Source: Candidatus Heimdallarchaeota archaeon (lineage in GTDB: Archaea; Asgardarchaeota; Njordarchaeia; Njordarchaeales; JAMOTR01). Taken from it: DNA of 23,359 nucleotides. The DNA is taken from the NCBI GenBank assembly GCA_027068385.1, contig JAMOTR010000071.1:1-23359 (forward strand), written 5' to 3'. Below, one piece after another: positions 7,148-15,356 of this stretch (positions are counted from its first letter, which is position 1; each line of letters begins with the position of its first letter). Under the pieces are notes generated by a model. That model saw only the letters and a program-made list of their open reading frames with translations. It ran no database searches and was not told the DNA's origin. Made by a program: the position numbers and the translations under genes.

Positions 7148-10100
7148 ATGGGTTATGAGGACGAGCTTATAATACACGCGGACCTCATGGCGATACTCCC
7201 GGATAAAAAGCCCGGGTCTACTCCTCAACTAAAGCTCAAAGAGCGGAGTAAGCACCCTATAATCGAGCATACCTCTTCGTCTGCCCGGCTCGTTACTACG
7301 TTACCTTTCGTAGTGAGCTATAGGACGGGGAACGTACCGCCCCTAGGAATACTTCAGCTTAGTGGCTCTAAGGTATACGAAAAGTTCGACGTGAGGGAGT
7401 TCGGCTTCGACTTACCTTCGGCAAAAATAAGGCCTATTACGGCTCTACACTTGGGCGCTAGGGAAATATTAGGAGATCGCGAGAAGGACTTCTTCTTCTT
7501 CACGGAGTTCAAATACGGAGGAATAGTAAGGCTCTTACTGTTCCCGAGGACTAGGGAGGCGTTCGAGGAGATGGAGGACGTATTAGAGAGCATCGTAAGC
7601 GAGTTGGGACCGCGCTTTAGGGAGAAGGATATTACGATCACGCCCCTGGTCTCGCGGAAGGACAAAGAGCGCGCGTCGATCTCGGAAAGAACGGAGCGCA
7701 TGATCTTAAGCTCCCTCTTAGGTGAAGGTATATCGGAATACGCCTACGACTCTTTCTTCCTACGGCCCCATTCCGGAGCTACTACGGGCGTAGACCTTCA
7801 CTATAGGTTCATCATAGACAAAATAAAGGGTAGGGGTAGCATGCTGATAGGTAAGCTCAAGGGCGAGAGTCGTATAAGGATAGAGTTCGTGCCCGGAATA
7901 ATAAGGAAGCTATCCCTCATCCTAAAGGCCGCTTACTTAATGAGGACGCGCGGGTACGTGATCTCTTTCGAGCCGAAGTCCTCATACCTAGTACTTAAGC
8001 CGGGCGTAGACCTTTCTAAAATAGACGAGGAGAACCCCGTTCCGATCACCAGCGATATATTGGGTACGTTTGAGGACATACTTTCGAGCGACGATAAGGA
8101 GAGACTAAGAGAGGACCCGAAGAGGTTCGCGGCAATCCTCAATAGCGAGCTCTCTAGCTCGTACACTAAAGCGAAGCACGCTTTCTATACGATAGACGGG
8201 CGGAAGATAAGGGAGGTGTTCGAGATATTCCCGAAGACTGAGACCTTCAAGCATTTACCCATGCGGAGGGCGCCTCGTAAGTATACCGCCTTCGACATGA
8301 GCGAGGCGATGAAGTCAGAGTTTCGGATGCTCGCTAGGATAGAGAAGAACGGGGTGAGCACGGTTAAACTCATACCCTTAAGGGCGATAACGCTAAAGCG
8401 GCGCGTAGAGGACGTTCACGGAGGATTCAAATACCTCTCTAAGCTAACTAAGGACGTCGTCGGTAGGATGAGGTTCTCTAAGGAGGCGCTTCACGAGATC
8501 GATAACGCTATACGCGCGGGGTTAAAGGATAAGACTAAGGGAATGACCATAACGTTCGGAAAGAACGCCCTATTATACTCTCCGAACACCGCATTCCATA
8601 TAGTCTTCTCGGATTCTATCGTCGACGTATTTAGAAACGCCTTAAAGAGTTCCGACGTCACGGACGTATCCGGGCTCTTCCGCAAGAAGGTGTTATCCGT
8701 AAACGTAAAGTACGTAGCCGGAAACTTCGACGTTAAGATAAAGCCGGAGGACGTGGCGATGAACGTAAATAGGGTCCTTAAGGAAGTAATTAAGCACGGC
8801 CCTTATAAGCCGCTTGAGAAGCCTCGTAGGCTTATCGTAGTTCCTCTAATAATATACGTAGAGAATAAGCCCGACCGGGCCGGTGAGTATCTAGAGACCC
8901 TAATGAATGAGGTCCCCGAGGTGTTGAAGAAGCTTACGGGCGTGGAACGGAACGTAGAGCTTCGGAATAGAGAGAATCCGTTCTTAGAGGTGAAGCGGAC
9001 GACTAAGACGGACGAGAAGGAGCTTTCTCCGTTCATAATAGACTCATTAAGGCGCATAAAGGAGCTCGTAGAGGGCCTCGCTAAGACCTTATCGCCCGAC
9101 GACGTGGTATTGTTCCTGGCGTTCGAGGACGATAAGATAGCGAGCGTCGTAGAGGACGACATCACTAAGACCTCTATGTCCTTTATAGACTACAAGTACG
9201 TGATCCTCTATTACTTCTTCAGGTATTACGAGTCGGGAGTATCGAGGATACCGATAATACAGTTCTTAAGACCTAAGAAGGACCACCTGGAGAAGCTCAA
9301 GGAGAGCAAAGATATGGGGATCCTCAACGTTTCCCAGATTCGTTCGGCTTTGATACAGTTAGCTCGGAAAGCGGGAGCCTTTATCTTAGGTCCTACGGAT
9401 AATCCCTCTTATTCGGCTCTTATCAGGGCTCTGATACTAGAAGACCCGGAGTTACTAGAGAAAAGTAAGCTCGAGGATTACTTAAGGAAGGTGTTCGAGA
9501 CGTTTAGGTCGCTAGAAGGGAACGAGAACGATAGGGAAAAGATACTCTCGCTAGGGATGCTTAACCTATACATATTCGCCGGACTCATAAGCGCGCGCGA
9601 TCTCATAGAGGGTCTAGAGGAGGAGAAGGAAGAGGAGGAGGAAGAGGAAGAATCGGTGGAGGATCTAATTAAGAGAAAGAACATCTCCGCGATATTCTTC
9701 GTCTCAGCGCTTCTGCCCGATGGGACGATATATACCGTAGCGGAGCCCGTAAAGAGCGAGGCGGAGAAGGATCCGGCGATGTCCGAAAGGATCATGAACT
9801 CACTACTCAACGCCCTCTTCGATAAGGTCATCGACAGGATGTCGAAGATGGGGTTCGTGATCAAGAGGCGCGCGAGGGGGCGCGACAAGTTCGATAACAT
9901 ATTCCTTTACATACTCGCCCCCGATATACTTCGTAAGACCGGCTTTAGGGTCATTCCGCGCGTGATCGTAGATTACGTAAAGAGCTACGACTCAGAGGAC
10001 TCTTCAGCGATGTTCGCCTCGCTTACTAGAGTAATTACTTATGCGATACAACCGGAGACCGAGACGATCACCATGATACACTTCGGAAAGACCGGCATGA

Positions 10101-10600
10101 CGCTCGACGTATCGAAGGGTATGCGCGCTAGCTCGATGTACATATTATCGCCCAGGAAGGTGATCGTGCAGAACTCCATCGGCCGCGAGGGGTTGCCCAG
10201 ATGTATCGAGGTAGAGTTCCTCCCAGAATTCACGCGCTTAAGGGAGAACGACTTAAGCGTTCACCACGCGATATACCTTCGGAGCGCTCTAGGAGGATAC
10301 TTAATGGTTCTCCTCTCCCGCTTCGCCCCACAGAACATCGCGGTATTAAAGCTTCCGATCCTCTATTATAACCGCAAGATCATCATGAGGACTCTAAAGA
10401 AGATATTCGCTAGGCGCAAATCGCTCTACTTCTACTTCAAGCGCATACGGAAAAAGTATAGCGATTTCCCGGGTATATCGGAGATACTCTTCCCTAACGC
10501 TACGTCGAAAGAGGACAAAGAGTTCTTCGATAACGAATTCGCTACGACGTTGATCAAGGCTATGAAGGGAATGTTCGAGGACGCTCGGAGGTGGGTGTGA
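7148..10600 (+). CDS. Large protein with divergent Argonaute-like (MID-PIWI) C-terminal half
   Basis: I do not recognise the first 500 or so of 1150 residues, which are mixed alpha/beta and highly charged. The C-terminal half has the order of landmarks of an Argonaute. These are KHGPYKP (about 548), a DVVLFLAFED strand, YKYVILYYFF...RIPIIQFL (from about 680) and SALIQLARKAGAFIL (compare the family's NxxlqlxxKxGgxP). A poly-Glu linker (about 820-835) follows, then NISAIFFVSALLPDGTIY (about 845), TMIHFGKTG (about 975), YILSPRKVIVQNSIGREGLP and LKLPILYYNRKI (about 1065). The chain ends in RRWV. The positions of the catalytic D, RDG and D/H appear to be S, GKTG and Y, so cleavage is not expected. 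The stop overlaps the next start codon (TGATG). Structure-based comparison would decide the assignment; an unrelated fold remains possible. Confidence 0.45.
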   Translation: MGYEDELIIHADLMAILPDKKPGSTPQLKLKERSKHPIIEHTSSSARLVTTLPFVVSYRTGNVPPLGILQLSGSKVYEKFDVREFGFDLPSAKIRPITALHLGAREILGDREKDFFFFTEFKYGGIVRLLLFPRTREAFEEMEDVLESIVSELGPRFREKDITITPLVSRKDKERASISERTERMILSSLLGEGISEYAYDSFFLRPHSGATTGVDLHYRFIIDKIKGRGSMLIGKLKGESRIRIEFVPGIIRKLSLILKAAYLMRTRGYVISFEPKSSYLVLKPGVDLSKIDEENPVPITSDILGTFEDILSSDDKERLREDPKRFAAILNSELSSSYTKAKHAFYTIDGRKIREVFEIFPKTETFKHLPMRRAPRKYTAFDMSEAMKSEFRMLARIEKNGVSTVKLIPLRAITLKRRVEDVHGGFKYLSKLTKDVVGRMRFSKEALHEIDNAIRAGLKDKTKGMTITFGKNALLYSPNTAFHIVFSDSIVDVFRNALKSSDVTDVSGLFRKKVLSVNVKYVAGNFDVKIKPEDVAMNVNRVLKEVIKHGPYKPLEKPRRLIVVPLIIYVENKPDRAGEYLETLMNEVPEVLKKLTGVERNVELRNRENPFLEVKRTTKTDEKELSPFIIDSLRRIKELVEGLAKTLSPDDVVLFLAFEDDKIASVVEDDITKTSMSFIDYKYVILYYFFRYYESGVSRIPIIQFLRPKKDHLEKLKESKDMGILNVSQIRSALIQLARKAGAFILGPTDNPSYSALIRALILEDPELLEKSKLEDYLRKVFETFRSLEGNENDREKILSLGMLNLYIFAGLISARDLIEGLEEEKEEEEEEEESVEDLIKRKNISAIFFVSALLPDGTIYTVAEPVKSEAEKDPAMSERIMNSLLNALFDKVIDRMSKMGFVIKRRARGRDKFDNIFLYILAPDILRKTGFRVIPRVIVDYVKSYDSEDSSAMFASLTRVITYAIQPETETITMIHFGKTGMTLDVSKGMRASSMYILSPRKVIVQNSIGREGLPRCIEVEFLPEFTRLRENDLSVHHAIYLRSALGGYLMVLLSRFAPQNIAVLKLPILYYNRKIIMRTLKKIFARRKSLYFYFKRIRKKYSDFPGISEILFPNATSKEDKEFFDNEFATTLIKAMKGMFEDARRWV
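10586..10592 (+). promoter_or_regulatory. Ribosome binding site setting the start of the second island gene
   Basis: GGAGGTG lies seven bases before the ATG at 10600, inside the last codons of the 1150-aa gene. It argues for ATG 10600 over the in-frame GTG at 10591, which overlaps the site itself. The stop and start codons share a base, the arrangement of translational coupling. Confidence 0.7.
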
Positions 10601-12051
10601 TGATACACGCGTTCTTACATATATTATATAGCACTTACGAGTACGGGCCCAGGCCCAGCGACGGCAAGCCCGCGATATTAAGGTTCGGAGCTCCGCACTT
10701 AAAGTATAGAGCGATCTCCCACGGTAGCCGCATCTATGCCCGGAACTCCCACGTAGGGATGGCCGTAAGTCCGACCGACGGGGATGAAGACCTCATACCG
10801 TTGGGTTATCTAGTTGCGATCCCATACGTATATCTAGTTCCGAGCGTGAAGAACAACATATTCGTCGCGCACGAACAAGCGGTAGCGCTCGTGGACGGAA
10901 CACCTATGTACCTCACGTATAAGCGTGAGAAACGCAAGGGGGACATATATGTAATAGATGTGGATAGCGTCGTAACGGACGAGGACATAGAGAACGTTAA
11001 GAGCGTCATCATAGACTTCTACGAGGACTTCGTGAACTACGTAGTCGACGCGATTAAGAAGAAGAAGCGCGCGATATATGCGAACGCAATGGCCGCGATG
11101 ATCGCTAGGGAGCGGTACAATAAGCTCAACGCGGCGATTTATAAGAAGTACCCGTTGCCCCCGGTGAAGAAAGGGACAAGAGTTGAAAATATGAGGCATA
11201 ACGCTAAGATCGAGGGACATCTACTGGGCGGAGACCGGGGACACGCGCTCATAGAGACTCACGAGACCGTGTATTACGTCGGCCCTCACGGAATCATAAA
11301 TACGGACATCAACGCTAAGACGTTGAGGGAAAAGAAGTATATCCTAAACTTCTCTAAGGACTCCGTACTCGTAGCTTTCTCACCTAGGGGCAACGACGTT
11401 AGCATATACGACGCGATACACGGTGAGAACCTATTACCCGAACTCGAGGAGGAAGAAGGAATAAGGAGCGTATCTCAAGTGGTACACTTCGGATATCAGG
11501 ACGGCATACTCACGGCCGTGTTCGCCACTAGGGAGGGATATATGTACATCGTGCGCGACATAGAGAACGAAGAGCTCATCGCGAAGGCCGAAGGTATTAG
11601 GCGTTATATACCGATATCGATCGCGATCAAGGACGGTAACGATATCATCTTATATTACTTGGACGACGACGAGGTGAAAAGAATAGAGGCGGAAGAGATC
11701 GAGGATGAGTTCCTGTTCCTCTCCGAGGACGTGCCGTCCGAAGCTATGTTCTCATACGCCTCATTATATCCACCGATAGACGTGGAAACGATAGACACTA
11801 ATAAGCGCGTTAGGGCGATAGTCTCGACGGATGGAAGGATATACGCGATACCCGAAGAGGGGAGCGTGTTGAGGTATACCGGAGACGACGACTTCACGAA
11901 TCCGAAACCCGTGACGATAGTAGGTAAGAAAGGAATACTCTTGCCCAGCACTAGCTCGTTATCGGTAGCGGTGTTCATAGAGGACGAGGATAAATTCTTA
12001 GATAAGATGAAAGAGTTTACGAAGAAACATATTAGCGTAGCGAAGAGCTAA
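10600..12051 (+). CDS. Unrecognised strand-rich protein of the island (483 aa)
   Basis: I do not recognise a family. From ATG 10600 the product has an N-terminal region (1-125) rich in Tyr, Pro and beta-strand-forming residues. A helical, very basic segment follows, with KKKKRAIYANAMAAMIARERYNKL near residues 150-180 (runs of Lys and Arg that could contact nucleic acid). The acidic C-terminal half is a series of short strands with G/D turns: VYYVGPHG, VLVAFSPRGNDVSIYD, ILTAVFATREGYMYIV, IILYYLDDDE, RAIVSTDGRIYAIP. Their regular spacing suggests a beta-propeller-like or beta-sandwich domain, which is an inference. There is no signal peptide or membrane segment. Coupling to the 1150-aa gene suggests the two proteins work in one complex. 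A short poly-Glu patch (LEEEEG) echoes the acidic linker of the partner. Confidence 0.75.
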   Translation: MIHAFLHILYSTYEYGPRPSDGKPAILRFGAPHLKYRAISHGSRIYARNSHVGMAVSPTDGDEDLIPLGYLVAIPYVYLVPSVKNNIFVAHEQAVALVDGTPMYLTYKREKRKGDIYVIDVDSVVTDEDIENVKSVIIDFYEDFVNYVVDAIKKKKRAIYANAMAAMIARERYNKLNAAIYKKYPLPPVKKGTRVENMRHNAKIEGHLLGGDRGHALIETHETVYYVGPHGIINTDINAKTLREKKYILNFSKDSVLVAFSPRGNDVSIYDAIHGENLLPELEEEEGIRSVSQVVHFGYQDGILTAVFATREGYMYIVRDIENEELIAKAEGIRRYIPISIAIKDGNDIILYYLDDDEVKRIEAEEIEDEFLFLSEDVPSEAMFSYASLYPPIDVETIDTNKRVRAIVSTDGRIYAIPEEGSVLRYTGDDDFTNPKPVTIVGKKGILLPSTSSLSVAVFIEDEDKFLDKMKEFTKKHISVAKS

Positions 12052-12062
12052 AAATAACTCGA

Positions 12063-12068
12063 TTTTTT
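12063..12068 (+). terminator. Oligo-T run between second and third island genes
   Basis: A T6 run lies in the 23-bp gap before the helicase gene. It could give partial termination and lower helicase expression relative to the first two genes, or it may mean nothing; the sequence alone cannot say. Confidence 0.25.
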
Positions 12069-12074
12069 CAGGGC

Positions 12075-15000
12075 GTGAGGGAAGGATCGATCTTGAAGTT
12101 TGCGGAATCGTTTATTAATAAGCTCGGAAAATTGCGCGAACATTTAGAGAATAACGGTTATAAACCGAAGCACGACGGCTCGAATTACGAGACGTTTGAG
12201 AAGCGGCTCAAGAAGAAGTATAACATAGATTTAGAGGACGAGATCGAGTTGGACCTCGGGGTCTTAAAGGATAGCGTAATAGACAATCTCTTCAAGCGGA
12301 AGGAACTAAAAGAGGCTCAGAAGTATGCGTTCGAAAGCGTGTCTAAAATCACGAAGTCGAACGGTGATACGAGAACCATCGAAGGCCTCGATAAGGTCAT
12401 GTTCTTTAACTTACCCACAGGAAGCGGGAAGACCTTAATCTACACGCTTATAGGTTATTATTACATCCTACGCGGGCTGCTCGAGAAGGGTAAAGCGCCC
12501 AAGTTCGTGATAGCTACCCGGACGAACCTAGAGGGAGGTCAAGTGTTGAGCACGATATACTCCGTAAAGCTCGCCCTAAAGCTCTTCGACGTGGTCTTAA
12601 ACGATCCTATAAGAATAGACGATAAGCCCGTGAAGAGGGACGTGATCGATAAGATCATTATTACTAATTATTGGGGAGCATCCAACGTCCCGTGTATAGC
12701 GAAGGCGCGCGATACGGGATACACACACGCTGTTTCTTCGCGTAAGAAATGCTCTCGCTATAGGAACGAGAGGAAGTGCCCGTACGTGGACGAGATACAG
12801 AAGACGAAACTCTATAATGTGCTTTCGTTAGGGAGTGACGAGGAGCCTCGTGAGGTGGTGAAGGAGCTATTAAAGAACATGTGTCCTTTATACTCTACAG
12901 CCTTAGCTTCGGCTTTAGCTCATTTCGTGGTGACGAACCACGCGACCATTAGTAGGATCGCGGCCGGGATTCAAGGGGCCCCCATATTCGTATTAATATC
13001 TCAGGAGACGTACGTGGGTAACGAGATAGACGATCTCGTATCGTTCCTCACGTCCGGTTTAGGGGAACAAAAGGTGAGGAGGGCGTATCAAGATAACTTA
13101 AGAAGGCGGATAGAGGAGCACTTACCGTACGATACGGTGCTCGTAATAGACGAGGCGGACAACTTCCTCGGAGGTATACATAAGGTTGAGGAGAAGAGCG
13201 TATCCTTCCCTCTACCGCTATCGAAAGTATATAAAGACTACTCAAACCCGAATAAGACGAACGTGGTGGAATGCTCCTCGCGTATATTTACGGAGTTATA
13301 CAAGAAAGAAAAGTTATTAAAAAACATCGTCGGTATACTCAAAAATAATATAAACGAAGATCGGATAGGCGAATTCCTAAAGAAAGTAAAGATAGACGAG
13401 AAGGAGGAGCGTAAGAGGGGTAGTAAAGTCAAGAAAGACGATACGTTCTCTCCGAAAGTCTTCAACGCCCTGTTTCACCTACGGGTCACTGCGCTCCTAG
13501 ATAGGAACGTCTCACTTTCTCCCGGGCTCTCGCGCTTGTTGATACCGAAGATCATAAGGATGAAATCCCGGAAGTCGGGTTATAACGGGGATTCGATGGA
13601 AGTAGCGATATTCGGTACGACGGACGCGGAGTTCATAAAGTACGTAGCCCACTATATCTTCGCCCCTTATGATAGTCCGAATAACTACGATCTACTCATA
13701 AAGGTCCTCAACGAGCTAGAGAGCCTTAATAGCGAAAACGAAGAGATCGTTAGAAACGCTGAAAAGCTAGAGAGAGTAGCTAAGGACCAGATCTTAGAGG
13801 GAGATCGGTACTATAAGGCCGCGAACCTTATAAATAACGTACAATCGCCCGATATCACGGAGGACGACGCGTTATACGTGAAGATAAACATGAGATCGTC
13901 TAGGGTATCCGTAAGCCTAGTGAGGTACCAGGACGTAATCGAAGCGTTAGAGAACTTATTAAGGCGGAGGCTGATGTTCTTTTCGGCCACGAACGACTTC
14001 CTCTACATATATACGCTCATGGTACCACTTAGAGAACTACGGCTTAAGCTTGAGGACGATAACCCGAGAAGCTATCGGTCGATTATTATATACAACGGAG
14101 AACGGAAGAAGACCTTCGACGTCATGGTATACTACGAAAATATAAGTAAGGATAAGCTCGAGCGGGTTTTCCCTCAGGCATTAAAGGAATTCGGGATAGG
14201 TAGCAAGATACCGAGGCCGTTTATGCTCGTACTAGTACCCGCGAACGATGATATAAGTAAAGTAGAAAAGGCGATGAAGCAGATATACTCCCACCGCGGA
14301 GTGAGAATAATAAATTTAGCCTCGAATAGGGACTTGGACGAGAACCTCCTTAGGACCGTAGAAGACATCATAAAGAAGATGCGTAGCGCGATCAAGGAGG
14401 CGGAGGAATCTAATAAGAATTCCGTATATCTCAAACGGCTAAAGAGTAGGTATTCGAAGGACATAGAAACGGCCGAGAAGGGGATAGAGGCCATTAGGAA
14501 GGACATTCACAAGGAGTTCTACGATAGCTTCATAAAGCCCATGTTAGAGAAGCGGAACGGAAAGATCATCGAGAGACTCAACGCCCAGGGGTATCCTAAA
14601 GATCGGATAGAGTTCCTTTCGAGGATTTATAGTATCGTACACGAGGCGACGTTGATCAAGTACGTACTCGAGGAGCATAAGCGCTTCGTTAGTAGGGGGC
14701 ATCTCCAGAGGAGCGTGAAAGAGAATATACCGTTCGTGGCCGTGGGGACTGGGGCGTTCTCGAGAGGGTTCGACTTTCCGAGGTTAAACTCCGTAGTAGT
14801 AGCCCGCTTAACGTTTATACCTCCCGACCTCCAGACTAAAAACGATATACGTAGGATGCGGAGGACCGAGTCGTGGCAGACGAAACAGATCGTAGAAGAA
14901 GTTCTAGATGATCGCATAAAGACGTCTATAAGCTATCTCACAGGAAAAAACAAGAAGAAGGAGGGGAGGAAGGAGGAAGAAAGCACGGAAAATTATCTCG

Positions 15001-15332
15001 AGAGATACGCATCCGTCTCTTACGCGGCTATATCAGGGATACAGGCGATGGGTAGGCTCACGAGAGGGGAAGGGAAAAAGATCGCGTTCATCGCGGACGG
15101 GCGCTTTAAGAAGAAACGTACTAACGTCTTAGGGGCCTTAGACGTACTAGCGGAAGTAAATAAGAAGATGATCAAGAGAATGAGGAGGGAGGGAGTAAAG
15201 ATATTCATGTACACGCGGGATAATAATATCGTGGACGAATATTCCGACTACGATTTGAGGCACGTGCTCAAGATCACGAGAGTAATGGATAGGCGGAAAA
15301 GGAGACGATCTCTTTTGTTCTTAAATGTTTAA
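12075..15332 (+). CDS. XPD/DinG-like superfamily 2 helicase with Fe-S cysteines
   Basis: This 1085-aa protein is a predicted ATP-dependent 5'-3' DNA helicase of the Rad3/XPD/DinG class. Seen: Walker A LPTGSGKT (113-120); TRTNLEGG (149-156); four cysteines at 207, 226, 235 and 270 with spacing close to the Fe-S cluster of XPD, the last in CPLYS followed by AHFVVTNHA; Walker B VIDEAD (357-362); a late AVGTGAFSRGFDFP; and motif VI QAMGRLTR (990-997) followed by IAFIADGRF. It is nearly twice the usual length of archaeal XPD, with long charged insertions and a Lys/Arg-rich tail, so it is not the housekeeping XPD. The start is GTG 12075; the in-frame TTG at 12093 is an alternative. DinG-type helicases accompany some defence systems, notably type IV CRISPR-Cas, but no Cas gene is recognisable here. 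Confidence 0.82.
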   Translation: MREGSILKFAESFINKLGKLREHLENNGYKPKHDGSNYETFEKRLKKKYNIDLEDEIELDLGVLKDSVIDNLFKRKELKEAQKYAFESVSKITKSNGDTRTIEGLDKVMFFNLPTGSGKTLIYTLIGYYYILRGLLEKGKAPKFVIATRTNLEGGQVLSTIYSVKLALKLFDVVLNDPIRIDDKPVKRDVIDKIIITNYWGASNVPCIAKARDTGYTHAVSSRKKCSRYRNERKCPYVDEIQKTKLYNVLSLGSDEEPREVVKELLKNMCPLYSTALASALAHFVVTNHATISRIAAGIQGAPIFVLISQETYVGNEIDDLVSFLTSGLGEQKVRRAYQDNLRRRIEEHLPYDTVLVIDEADNFLGGIHKVEEKSVSFPLPLSKVYKDYSNPNKTNVVECSSRIFTELYKKEKLLKNIVGILKNNINEDRIGEFLKKVKIDEKEERKRGSKVKKDDTFSPKVFNALFHLRVTALLDRNVSLSPGLSRLLIPKIIRMKSRKSGYNGDSMEVAIFGTTDAEFIKYVAHYIFAPYDSPNNYDLLIKVLNELESLNSENEEIVRNAEKLERVAKDQILEGDRYYKAANLINNVQSPDITEDDALYVKINMRSSRVSVSLVRYQDVIEALENLLRRRLMFFSATNDFLYIYTLMVPLRELRLKLEDDNPRSYRSIIIYNGERKKTFDVMVYYENISKDKLERVFPQALKEFGIGSKIPRPFMLVLVPANDDISKVEKAMKQIYSHRGVRIINLASNRDLDENLLRTVEDIIKKMRSAIKEAEESNKNSVYLKRLKSRYSKDIETAEKGIEAIRKDIHKEFYDSFIKPMLEKRNGKIIERLNAQGYPKDRIEFLSRIYSIVHEATLIKYVLEEHKRFVSRGHLQRSVKENIPFVAVGTGAFSRGFDFPRLNSVVVARLTFIPPDLQTKNDIRRMRRTESWQTKQIVEEVLDDRIKTSISYLTGKNKKKEGRKEEESTENYLERYASVSYAAISGIQAMGRLTRGEGKKIAFIADGRFKKKRTNVLGALDVLAEVNKKMIKRMRREGVKIFMYTRDNNIVDEYSDYDLRHVLKITRVMDRRKRRRSLLFLNV

Positions 15333-15335
15333 ATA
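15328..15335 (+). promoter_or_regulatory. Putative TATA box of the fourth island gene
   Basis: TTTAAATA overlaps the helicase stop codon and is centred about 26 bases before the ATG at 15357, ideal for a leaderless transcript. The last island gene may therefore be transcribed on its own as well as with the helicase. Confidence 0.5.
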
Positions 15336-15356
15336 ATATAAGAAGATCTGAGGTTC

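Noticed and set aside
10591..10599. GTG at 10591 as start of the second island gene
   Set aside because: The codon overlaps the GGAGGTG ribosome binding site that serves ATG 10600.
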